Origin: an uncultured Lachnospiraceae bacterium
Lineage (GTDB): Bacteria > Bacillota_A > Clostridia > Lachnospirales > Lachnospiraceae
Assembly (NCBI GenBank): GCA_946630765.1
Contig: CAMOZF010000162.1
Coordinates: 1 to 5,034 of the forward strand
Length of the DNA: 5,034 bases
Direction: 5' to 3'
This document shows, one piece after another, positions 1-5,034 of the stretch (its first letter is position 1; every line of letters begins with the position of its first letter). The translations under genes were made by a program, and so were the position numbers. A model generated the notes under the pieces. That model had not been told where the DNA came from, did no database searches, and worked only from the letters and a program-made list of their open reading frames with translations.

Positions 1-1534
1 CTCGATCCGGGAAAAGGTCGAGAAAAATCTGGACTGCTTCGACGAAATCTACTCCGCTTACAATATGACGGACGCGCTTCAGCTGATCGACGAACACGAC
101 ATCGGCGTGATGCTTCTGGATATCGAAATGCCCGGCGGCTCGGGACTCGACCTGCTGGAAGCCGTGCGCGGACGCGGCCTAGACACGGTCTGCATCTTTC
201 TCACCGCCTACGCCCGTTTCGAATACGCGAACCGCGCGATGCGGCTTTCCAGTATCGATTACCTTTTGAAGCCGGTCAAAGAAGAAGAACTCACCGTCGC
301 CCTGAAAAAGGGCGTCGCGGAGTGGCAGACGATCAGCTCCAGAAAGGAAAACACGCTTCGGGCCTCCTACTGGGAGTCCAGTGAAATCTACCTGATCGAG
401 CATTTTTACCAGCAGTATCTGCAGCACTATCTGACGAATGACGAACGCGCGCTGCGGCAGGAGCTGCAGCACCGGAATCTGCCCGCCGAGATCCTGGACG
501 AAAACTATACCCTTCTTCTCGTGAAATGCGAAAAGGACGAACGCACGCTTTTTGACGGAGATCTTTTCGACTTTACGCTCCGAAATATTCTGCGGGAATA
601 TTTCTATCATGAGGAGGACATCCACGTCATCGTGCGCTTTGACGAGCTGGAATTTGTGCTTCTCTGTTCGGAAAAATATCAGTCCCAGCAGACGATTGCC
701 TCGCTGTCGCGCGCCGCGCTGAATGATTTTGTGCCGCATTTTCCGAATCATTTCAGCTTCTATACCGCGGAAAAAGCCTGTTCCTTCTATGAGCTTCCCG
801 CGATGTATGACCGGATTCACCTGATCGCGAAGAAGGATCTCAACCTGACGAATAACGCGATCGACCTCTCGGAAAGCCTCGGGAAAACCAGTCAGAAGGA
901 CCGCAGCTTCCCCTTTGAAAAGTGGTCCGAAATGCTCGTGCGCAGGGAAACCGACGCGCTTCTGGAGTCCGTCGCGTTCTCCGTTGACGGCATGAAGCGG
1001 GACACCGCAACGACCAAGGAGGATATCACTTCCTTCTTCTACAGCTTCCTTCAGATGCTGTACGCGGCGATGCACGACAATAAAACCGCCCTCTACCGCT
1101 TCAACGAGCAGATCTCCCAGATGTCGGCGGATGAGGCCTGCACCTCGATCTCGTCTCTGCAGGACTGGATCCGGATGGTGGTTCCTTTATACAATATGTG
1201 CATGCATTCCGACTCCGAGGAGGACCAGGTCGTACAGAAGGTCCGGAAATACATTCACGCCCATCTGACGGAGGATCTGACCCGGGAGAGCCTCGCGAGC
1301 ATGGTCTTCCTGAATCCAGACTACCTTTCGCACCGTTTCAAGAAAACCACCGGCTACTCGCTCACGAACTACATTATCAACGCGCGTACGCAGGAAGCGA
1401 TGAAAATGCTCACGAACAATAAGGAGATGTCGATCCGCGACATTGCGATCGCCTGCGGCTTCCAGAACCTCTCCTACTTCGCCAAGCAGTTCAAAAAAGA
1501 GACCGGCATGACGCCGCGCGAATTCCGGAAATAA
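1..1534 (+). CDS. AraC-family two-component response regulator (YesN type), 5' partial
   Basis: Cytoplasmic DNA-binding response regulator. The frame is already open at the left edge (base 2 starts a codon), so the ATG at 65 is internal: the 21 codons before it read as receiver sequence. Probably 15-20 N-terminal residues, including the acidic pair, are missing. Numbering from the ATG at 65: phospho-acceptor Asp19 in LLDIEMPGG, switch Thr47 in FLTAY and Lys69 in LLKPV complete a normal receiver. A middle region (about 95-385) has no motif I recognise; such regulators commonly have a variable linker there. Residues 388-489 are a full AraC domain with two helix-turn-helix units; the second, SIRDIAIACGFQNLSYFAKQ, is followed by FKKETGMTPREFRK, the classic family ending. 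Family members are usually phosphorylated by a YesM-type sensor kinase and activate sugar-uptake genes; the lipoprotein gene 136 bp downstream is the obvious candidate target (inference). The kinase is not in view. Confidence 0.95.
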   Translation, partial: SIREKVEKNLDCFDEIYSAYNMTDALQLIDEHDIGVMLLDIEMPGGSGLDLLEAVRGRGLDTVCIFLTAYARFEYANRAMRLSSIDYLLKPVKEEELTVALKKGVAEWQTISSRKENTLRASYWESSEIYLIEHFYQQYLQHYLTNDERALRQELQHRNLPAEILDENYTLLLVKCEKDERTLFDGDLFDFTLRNILREYFYHEEDIHVIVRFDELEFVLLCSEKYQSQQTIASLSRAALNDFVPHFPNHFSFYTAEKACSFYELPAMYDRIHLIAKKDLNLTNNAIDLSESLGKTSQKDRSFPFEKWSEMLVRRETDALLESVAFSVDGMKRDTATTKEDITSFFYSFLQMLYAAMHDNKTALYRFNEQISQMSADEACTSISSLQDWIRMVVPLYNMCMHSDSEEDQVVQKVRKYIHAHLTEDLTRESLASMVFLNPDYLSHRFKKTTGYSLTNYIINARTQEAMKMLTNNKEMSIRDIAIACGFQNLSYFAKQFKKETGMTPREFRK

Positions 1535-1563
1535 CACCTTCAGGACTCGGAATAGTGTTATTT
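1529..1563. repeat. Inverted repeat AAATAACAC/GTGTTATTT over the regulator's stop codon
   Basis: AAATAACAC (1529-1537) and GTGTTATTT (1555-1563) are a perfect 9-bp inverted repeat with a 17-nt loop. The left arm contains the TAA stop of the response regulator and the right arm runs into a TTGACA hexamer. The stem is AT-rich and lacks a following U-tract, so it would be a poor intrinsic terminator. It could instead be a protein-binding dyad or a transcript-end hairpin. The structure is seen directly; its role is unknown. Confidence 0.4.
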
Positions 1564-1608
1564 GACATCCGAATTTCAGTTTTTCATCTGCTCTTGATGT
1601 ATTAAACT
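1562..1608 (+). promoter_or_regulatory. Candidate promoter region of the sugar-binding lipoprotein gene
   Basis: A consensus -35 hexamer TTGACA lies at 1562-1567, but the best-spaced -10 candidate (TCATCT, 1584-1589, 16-bp spacer) is poor. Better -10 candidates, TATTAA (1600-1605) or TAAACT (1603-1608), have only a weak T-rich -35 at the right distance. A strong -10 with a weak -35 would suit an activator-dependent promoter, consistent with the AraC regulator upstream. The choice between these options is not settled by the sequence. Confidence 0.3.
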
Positions 1609-1622
1609 TAGGCCACAAAAAT

Positions 1623-1650
1623 GAAAACGGAACAACGCTAAGCCGTTTTC
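1623..1650 (+). promoter_or_regulatory. Leader hairpin upstream of the lipoprotein ribosome binding site
   Basis: GAAAACGG (1623-1630) and CCGTTTTC (1643-1650) form a perfect 8-bp inverted repeat with a 12-nt loop, ending 9 nt before the Shine-Dalgarno sequence. If transcription starts near 1612 or upstream, this would be a 5' leader hairpin. It does not sequester the ribosome binding site and has no following U-run, so an mRNA-stabilising or protein-binding role is more likely than termination (inference). Confidence 0.4.
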
Positions 1651-1659
1651 TCAAAATTC

Positions 1660-1667
1660 AGGAGGAG
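1660..1667 (+). promoter_or_regulatory. Ribosome binding site AGGAGGAG before tandem ATG codons
   Basis: A full AGGAGG (1660-1665) precedes two consecutive ATG codons at 1671 and 1674, at 5 and 8 nt spacing. Both are usable. The second gives the more typical lipoprotein start MKKVLAVLL and slightly better spacing, so the mature reading may begin at 1674. The protein after signal cleavage is the same either way. Confidence 0.85.
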
Positions 1668-1670
1668 ATT

Positions 1671-3236
1671 ATGATGAAGAAAGTTCTGGCAGTTCTTCTT
1701 GCGGCGGCAATGATCCTTGCAACTCTTGCCGGCTGCTCGAACACTGGCTCTGATGACGGCGCCAAGGCTGATACCACAGCTGCGGCAGACACCAAGGGCG
1801 ATGACGGCGCTGATACGGAAGCAGCCGATGACGGGGCAGCCGATACCGAAGCGCCCTCAGGCGAAGTGAAGCACCTGATCATGACCCTGATCAACTATTC
1901 CAACCAGTACCCCGATGTAGACAAGGTTGCTGAAGCAATCAGCGCAATCACCCGCGAATCCATCGGCGTGGAAGTTGAAATCCAGATGTACGATTTCGCT
2001 TCCTACAAGCAGGCACTGACCCTTGCGCTTTCCGGCGGCGAGCAGCTTGACCTGATCACCACGATCACCGCTGGCTACACCACGATCGCACAGCAGGGTT
2101 ACCTGACAGACCTCAACGAAAACGATCTGCTGCAGACCTACGGTCAGGGCATCATCGAGGCCGTTGGCGGCATTGACAACATTAACGCAACCGCAGTCGG
2201 CGGCGTCGTTTACGGCACCCCCGCCATTCATGACTGGGCAGTCGGCCATGGCTGCTACGCAATCCGTCAGGATTTCCTGGAGGAAGTCGGTTATGAAGTT
2301 ACAGATGACGACATCGTGAAGGCTACGCAGGAAGAAGTCGACGGCTGGCTTGCAAAGATTCACGAAGCACATCCCGAAATCGAAACCTACCGTGCAACCG
2401 GTACTTTCACCAACCAGTTCCTTGATATCGATATCATCGGCAACAACGTATTCGGCGTTCTCTTAAACTACGGCGAGAAGCCCGAAGTTGTGAACCTTTT
2501 CACCGCAGACACCTACCTTGACAACCTGATGGTATTCCGTAACTACTACCTGAACGGCTACACCAGCAAGGATGCCGCTACCGATACGACCTCCGTTACC
2601 ACGCTGATGCAGAACGATGCGCTGGCTGCTTACAACACCGGCGGAAAGCCCGGCATCCGTGCACAGGAAAGCCGCATCAGTAAGCCCGTTGTGATCTTCC
2701 AGACCAAGGAAGACGCTTCCAGCTCCAGCACCCTGGCAGGATTCCCCTGGGCAATCCCCTACACCACGGTTGACCCGGTTGCTTCCATGAAGCTTCTGAA
2801 CGAGTTCTACACGAACCCCGAGCTTGCAAACCTTCTTGCTTACGGTATCGAAGGCACACATTACAACCTTGTAAACGGACAGGTTGAGCTTGTTGAGAAC
2901 CCCGGCTACACCACCCTGATCTGGGACCAGCCGAACGAACTGATCTGCTACACCACGACCGCGAACGATCCTGACGTCTGGGAGAAGACCAAGGAATTCA
3001 ACCAGAACGCGAAGAAGTCCGTCGCTGCCGGCTTCAACTTCGACCCGACCAATGTCGCTGACGAAATCTCCGCCTGCACGAACGTGTACGAAGAATATCA
3101 GAAGAGCCTTGAGTTCGGTCTTGTCGATCCGGAACCGACGATCCAGGAAATGAATGAGCGTCTGATGGCTGCCGGCCTTCAGAAGATCATCGACGAGAAG
3201 CAGAAACAGCTTGACGAGTTCCTTGCTTCCAAATAA
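1671..3236 (+). CDS. Carbohydrate ABC transporter substrate-binding lipoprotein with DUF3502
   Basis: Extracytoplasmic solute-binding lipoprotein, 521 aa, that would capture a sugar or oligosaccharide and deliver it to an ABC permease. The signal peptide has Lys3-Lys4, a hydrophobic core and the lipobox LAGC with lipidated Cys22. Residues 23-65 are an acidic, Ala/Asp/Thr/Gly-rich tether with repeated DDGA and DTEA blocks. The globular part starts near 66 and shows family features: SGGEQLDLI (121-129), the IP-type motif GFPWAIPYTTVDP (from 357), and LLNEFYTNPELANLLAYGIEG just after. The C-terminal part, roughly 385-518, matches DUF3502, ending GFNFDP (454 on) through AAGLQKIIDEKQKQLDEFL. This architecture is that of LipO-like proteins of LplABC-type (CUT1) importers. 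The substrate cannot be named from sequence. The gene follows a YesN-type regulator, its likely controller, and ends at a strong terminator with no permease after it. Arginine is mostly CGT here, unlike the neighbouring genes, suggesting high expression. Confidence 0.94.
   Translation: MMKKVLAVLLAAAMILATLAGCSNTGSDDGAKADTTAAADTKGDDGADTEAADDGAADTEAPSGEVKHLIMTLINYSNQYPDVDKVAEAISAITRESIGVEVEIQMYDFASYKQALTLALSGGEQLDLITTITAGYTTIAQQGYLTDLNENDLLQTYGQGIIEAVGGIDNINATAVGGVVYGTPAIHDWAVGHGCYAIRQDFLEEVGYEVTDDDIVKATQEEVDGWLAKIHEAHPEIETYRATGTFTNQFLDIDIIGNNVFGVLLNYGEKPEVVNLFTADTYLDNLMVFRNYYLNGYTSKDAATDTTSVTTLMQNDALAAYNTGGKPGIRAQESRISKPVVIFQTKEDASSSSTLAGFPWAIPYTTVDPVASMKLLNEFYTNPELANLLAYGIEGTHYNLVNGQVELVENPGYTTLIWDQPNELICYTTTANDPDVWEKTKEFNQNAKKSVAAGFNFDPTNVADEISACTNVYEEYQKSLEFGLVDPEPTIQEMNERLMAAGLQKIIDEKQKQLDEFLASK
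1752..1852 (+). repeat. Imperfect coding repeat encoding the acidic lipoprotein tether
   Basis: GATGACGGCGC occurs at 1752-1762 and 1800-1810, with a one-base variant GATGACGGGGC at 1827-1837. GCTGATACGGAAGC (1809-1822) is echoed by GCCGATACCGAAGC (1839-1852). Together they encode repeated DDGA and DTEA blocks just after the lipidated cysteine. It is probably a flexible spacer holding the binding domain away from the membrane; such tethers are common in this family and evolve by local duplication. Confidence 0.6.
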
Positions 3237-3251
3237 ACCTCAGAGTTAAAG

Positions 3252-3281
3252 AAAGCCGCGGCCTTTGCGCCGCGGTTTTTT
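3252..3281 (+). terminator. Rho-independent terminator of the lipoprotein gene
   Basis: A GC stem CCGCGGC (3256-3262) pairs with GCCGCGG (3269-3275) around a 6-nt loop and is followed immediately by six T residues (3276-3281), with AAA before the stem. It begins 15 nt after the stop at 3236, so the lipoprotein gene should be the last gene of its transcript. Confidence 0.93.
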
Positions 3282-3292
3282 ATGCTTTCAGA

Positions 3293-3321
3293 TTGATTTT
3301 CAGGCGTACATCGTTTACAAT
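3293..3321 (+). promoter_or_regulatory. Sigma-A-type promoter of pyruvate kinase
   Basis: TTGATT (3293-3298) and TACAAT (3316-3321) are separated by exactly 17 bp, each close to consensus. Transcription would start near 3328, giving a leader of about 60 nt. The position between the upstream terminator and the pyruvate kinase start supports an independent transcription unit. The leader contains a short palindrome GAATTAATTC (3356-3365) of unknown meaning. Confidence 0.75.
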
Positions 3322-3389
3322 AAAAGTAACTTTCTATGTGACGGACCATCCAGACGAATTAATTCTTTTCAACCCAATGGAGGTTTCCC

Positions 3390-4802
3390 ATGAGAAAAAC
3401 CAAGATTATATGCACCATCGGCCCTGCCAGTGAATCCGAGGATGTGCTTCGGAAAATGTGCCTTGCCGGCATGAACGTCGCGCGCCTGAACTTCTCTCAC
3501 GGCACCCACGAAGAGCATCAGCAGAAGATCGATACGATCAAGAAGATCCGGGAGGAGCTGGATCTTCCGATTGCGATCATGCTTGACACAAAAGGGCCCG
3601 AATACCGTATCAAAACCTTTGAAAACAAGTCTGTGACACTGAAGGACGGCGATATGTTCACCCTCACGACTGAGGACATCATCGGCAATGAGGAGCGCGT
3701 CTCCGTCTCCTATGAAGGCCTCGCCGATGATCTCGCGCCCGGCGACCGGGTCCTGATCGCAAACGGCATCGTCATTCTCGAGGTCGAAAGCATAGAGAAG
3801 CCGGACATCCACTGCCGCGTCATTGCGGGCGGCGTCCTCTCCGACCGGAAGAGCATGAACTTCCCGAATAAGCTGATGACGAACGACTTCCTTTCCGAGC
3901 AGGACAAGGCGGATCTTCTCTTCGGCATCAGAAACGACGTCGATTTCGTCGCAGCCTCCTTCGTCTCCACCAAGGACGATATGATCGCGATGCGCAGCTT
4001 CCTCAACGACAACGGCGGCCAGGACATCGACATCATTGCCAAGATCGAGAACCGTTCCGGCGTGGAGAACATTGATGAAATCTGCGAAATCGCGGACGGC
4101 ATCATGGTCGCAAGAGGCGACCTCGGCGTGGAAATCCCCTATGTGGAGGTCCCGGCCGTCCAGAAGCACCTCATCCATCAGTGCCGGCTGCGCGGCAAGC
4201 GCGTCATCACGGCAACCGAAATGCTCGAGTCGATGATCCAGAACCCGCGCCCGACCCGTGCCGAGATCTCCGACGTCGCGAACGCGGTCTATGACGGCAC
4301 CTCCGCGATCATGCTCTCCGGCGAATCCGCGGCAGGAAAATACCCGGTCGAATCCGTCCGGAACATGGCCGAAATCGCCGAGTATACCGAGAAAAATATC
4401 GATTACAAGGAGTGGTTCCAAAACACCCCCTTCACGATCAAAAACAATCTCGACGCCATCTCCCATGCCGTCTGCACGATGGCGATCGACACCCACGCAA
4501 AGGGCATCGTCGTCTCCTCCCGCTCCGGCATCACGGCGCGCTTTGTCAGCCGCTTCCGCTGCCCGGTGGACATCATCGGCATGACCACCTCAGAAAAGGC
4601 CTGGCGGAAGCTGAACCTCAGCTGGGGCGTCGTCCCGGTTCTTTCCGAACAGTTCGACTCGATGGACGTCATGTTCCACTTCGCCGTCATGCATGCGAAG
4701 CAGGTCTTCAAGCTCCAGAAGGGCGACGCCGTCGTCCTGACCGGCGGCCGAATCAACGGCCAGTCCGGAAACACCAACACCATCCGGGTTGAGACGGTCT
4801 GA
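3390..4802 (+). CDS. pyk: Pyruvate kinase
   Basis: Cytoplasmic glycolytic enzyme: phosphoenolpyruvate + ADP to pyruvate + ATP. At 470 aa it is the short bacterial type (same length as E. coli PykF) without the extra C-terminal PEP-utilising domain of Bacillus enzymes. Start: ATG at 3390, 6 nt after GGAGG (3379-3383). The A domain opens with RKTKIICTIGPAS. Arg32, Asn34, Ser36 (ARLNFSHG) and Asp66, Thr67 (MLDTKGPE) correspond to the substrate and K+ site. Glu71 in KGPE is the residue associated with K+-dependent enzymes. The B domain spans about 70-165. The active-site signature IIAKIENRSGV carries catalytic Lys218, followed by GIMVARGDLGVEIP. ITATEMLESMIQNPRPTRAE (273-292) and LSGESAAGKYP complete the active site, and the C domain runs to the end. 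Odd points: ANG (124-126) replaces the usual DDG of the B domain, NFPN (157-160) replaces NLPG, and Tyr72 follows KGPE. It has its own promoter and is not in an operon with its neighbours. Confidence 0.98.
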   Translation: MRKTKIICTIGPASESEDVLRKMCLAGMNVARLNFSHGTHEEHQQKIDTIKKIREELDLPIAIMLDTKGPEYRIKTFENKSVTLKDGDMFTLTTEDIIGNEERVSVSYEGLADDLAPGDRVLIANGIVILEVESIEKPDIHCRVIAGGVLSDRKSMNFPNKLMTNDFLSEQDKADLLFGIRNDVDFVAASFVSTKDDMIAMRSFLNDNGGQDIDIIAKIENRSGVENIDEICEIADGIMVARGDLGVEIPYVEVPAVQKHLIHQCRLRGKRVITATEMLESMIQNPRPTRAEISDVANAVYDGTSAIMLSGESAAGKYPVESVRNMAEIAEYTEKNIDYKEWFQNTPFTIKNNLDAISHAVCTMAIDTHAKGIVVSSRSGITARFVSRFRCPVDIIGMTTSEKAWRKLNLSWGVVPVLSEQFDSMDVMFHFAVMHAKQVFKLQKGDAVVLTGGRINGQSGNTNTIRVETV

Positions 4803-4807
4803 GCTGT

Positions 4808-4861
4808 GAGAAGCAGAAGAAAAGAGACTGGCGTTTGCCGGTCTCTTTTCTTCTGCTTCTC
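4808..4861. terminator. Long bidirectional terminator hairpin between convergent genes
   Basis: Bases 4808-4832 pair with 4837-4861 in 25 consecutive pairs (one G-U, at 4829/4840) around the loop GTTT. The inner stem (4824-4845) is GC-richer and is followed on the plus strand by TTTTCTTC (4846-4853); the mirrored arm gives the same U-rich tract on the minus strand. It starts 6 nt after the pyruvate kinase stop and ends 3 nt from the stop of the opposing Suf gene, as expected for a shared terminator of convergent units. Confidence 0.88.
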
Positions 4862-4864
4862 TTG

Positions 4865-5034
4865 TTATCTTAAAAAGCCGTTGATGATCTGCTCTTCGGC
4901 TTCGGCTTCGGTGAGGCCGAGCGTCATGAGCTTGATGATCTGGTCGCCGGCGATCTTGCCGATCGCGGCTTCATGCACGAGCGCGGCGTCGACGCTGTTT
5001 GCTTCAAGGCCGGGAACTGCAAGGATGCGGCCGT
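4865..5034 (-). CDS. SufB/SufD-family Fe-S cluster assembly protein, C-terminal part
   Basis: Only the last 55 codons plus stop are in the window; the 5' part lies beyond base 5034. The reverse strand reads GRILAVPGLEANSVDAALVH and continues EAAIGKIAGDQIIKLMTLGL to the end EEQIINGFLR. The pattern HEAAIGKIAGDQI, then a GL-x-E-x-EA segment and the terminal II-NGF matches the C-terminus of SufB and SufD, where the HEA/HGA histidine and the final NGF are conserved. These proteins form the cytoplasmic scaffold of the SUF system with the ATPase SufC. The fragment is too short to separate SufB from SufD; the HEA form is SufB-like, while the sequence as a whole resembles the shorter clostridial SufB/D proteins. 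SufC and the remaining suf genes would be expected off the right edge (inference). The stretch GAAGCC repeated near the end (TTCGGC units at 4895-4911) encodes EAEAE and is just a local codon repeat. Confidence 0.85.
   Translation of the reverse strand, partial: GRILAVPGLEANSVDAALVHEAAIGKIAGDQIIKLMTLGLTEAEAEEQIINGFLR

Noticed and set aside
65..67. ATG as the start of the response regulator
   Set aside because: The same frame is open to the left edge and encodes receiver sequence (SIREKVEKN and on); starting here would delete the first part of the receiver fold.
179..1075. 298-codon open frame on the minus strand opposite the response regulator
   Set aside because: Antisense to conserved receiver sequence, no recognisable domain, and basic, Phe/Val-rich composition typical of a complementary reading of GC-rich codons.
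1547..1572. TCGGA/TCCGA inverted pair upstream of the lipoprotein gene
   Set aside because: Only 5 bp with a 16-nt gap, and it overlaps the stronger 9-bp dyad; not distinguishable from chance.
3286..3303. Direct repeat TTTCAG (3286-3291 and 3298-3303) around the pyruvate kinase -35 element
   Set aside because: Six-base repeats in AT-rich intergenic DNA are expected by chance, and nothing else supports an operator.
3356..3365. Palindrome GAATTAATTC in the pyruvate kinase leader
   Set aside because: Short, AT-rich and unspaced; too small to form a stable RNA hairpin and no known operator recognised.
3369..4496. 375-codon open frame on the minus strand opposite pyruvate kinase
   Set aside because: The product is rich in Asp, Val and Arg, lacks any family motif or plausible ribosome binding site, and lies wholly antisense to a certain gene. 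Open antisense frames are expected in GC-biased coding DNA.
4895..4911. Tandem TTCGGC units
   Set aside because: Explained by the EAEAE codons of the Suf protein on the minus strand; fewer than three copies.

Overview
The window looks like chromosomal DNA from a fairly GC-rich member of the Clostridia, most plausibly Lachnospiraceae or a near relative. The clues are a YesN-type AraC response regulator next to a DUF3502 sugar-binding lipoprotein, a two-domain pyruvate kinase, strong AGGAGG ribosome binding sites, and the tail of a SufB/SufD-type protein whose sequence resembles clostridial versions. The assignment rests on recognised protein families, not on a database search.

Layout: (1) 1-1534, plus strand, a response regulator with receiver and AraC output domains; its N-terminus lies off the left edge. 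(2) 1535-1670, an intergenic region with two perfect inverted repeats and candidate promoter elements. (3) 1671-3236, plus strand, a lipoprotein substrate-binding component of a carbohydrate ABC importer, closed by a strong intrinsic terminator at 3252-3281. (4) 3282-3389, a well-formed sigma-A-type promoter and a leader of about 60 nt. (5) 3390-4802, plus strand, pyruvate kinase. (6) 4808-4861, a very long near-perfect hairpin, most likely a bidirectional terminator. (7) 4865-5034, minus strand, the C-terminal end of an Fe-S cluster assembly protein of the SufB/SufD family, convergent with pyruvate kinase.

How the genes fit together: the regulator and the lipoprotein form a familiar sugar-sensing and uptake pair. 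A two-component system, whose kinase is presumably off the left edge, would control production of the binding protein. The transport permeases are not in the window, and the terminator after the lipoprotein rules out an immediate downstream permease operon. Pyruvate kinase has its own promoter and is a separate housekeeping unit, as is the Suf gene. I found no mobile element, CRISPR array, tRNA or rRNA, and no convincing novel system. The points most worth a second look are the substituted B-domain residues of pyruvate kinase, the 25-pair convergent hairpin, and the two dyads in front of the lipoprotein gene.
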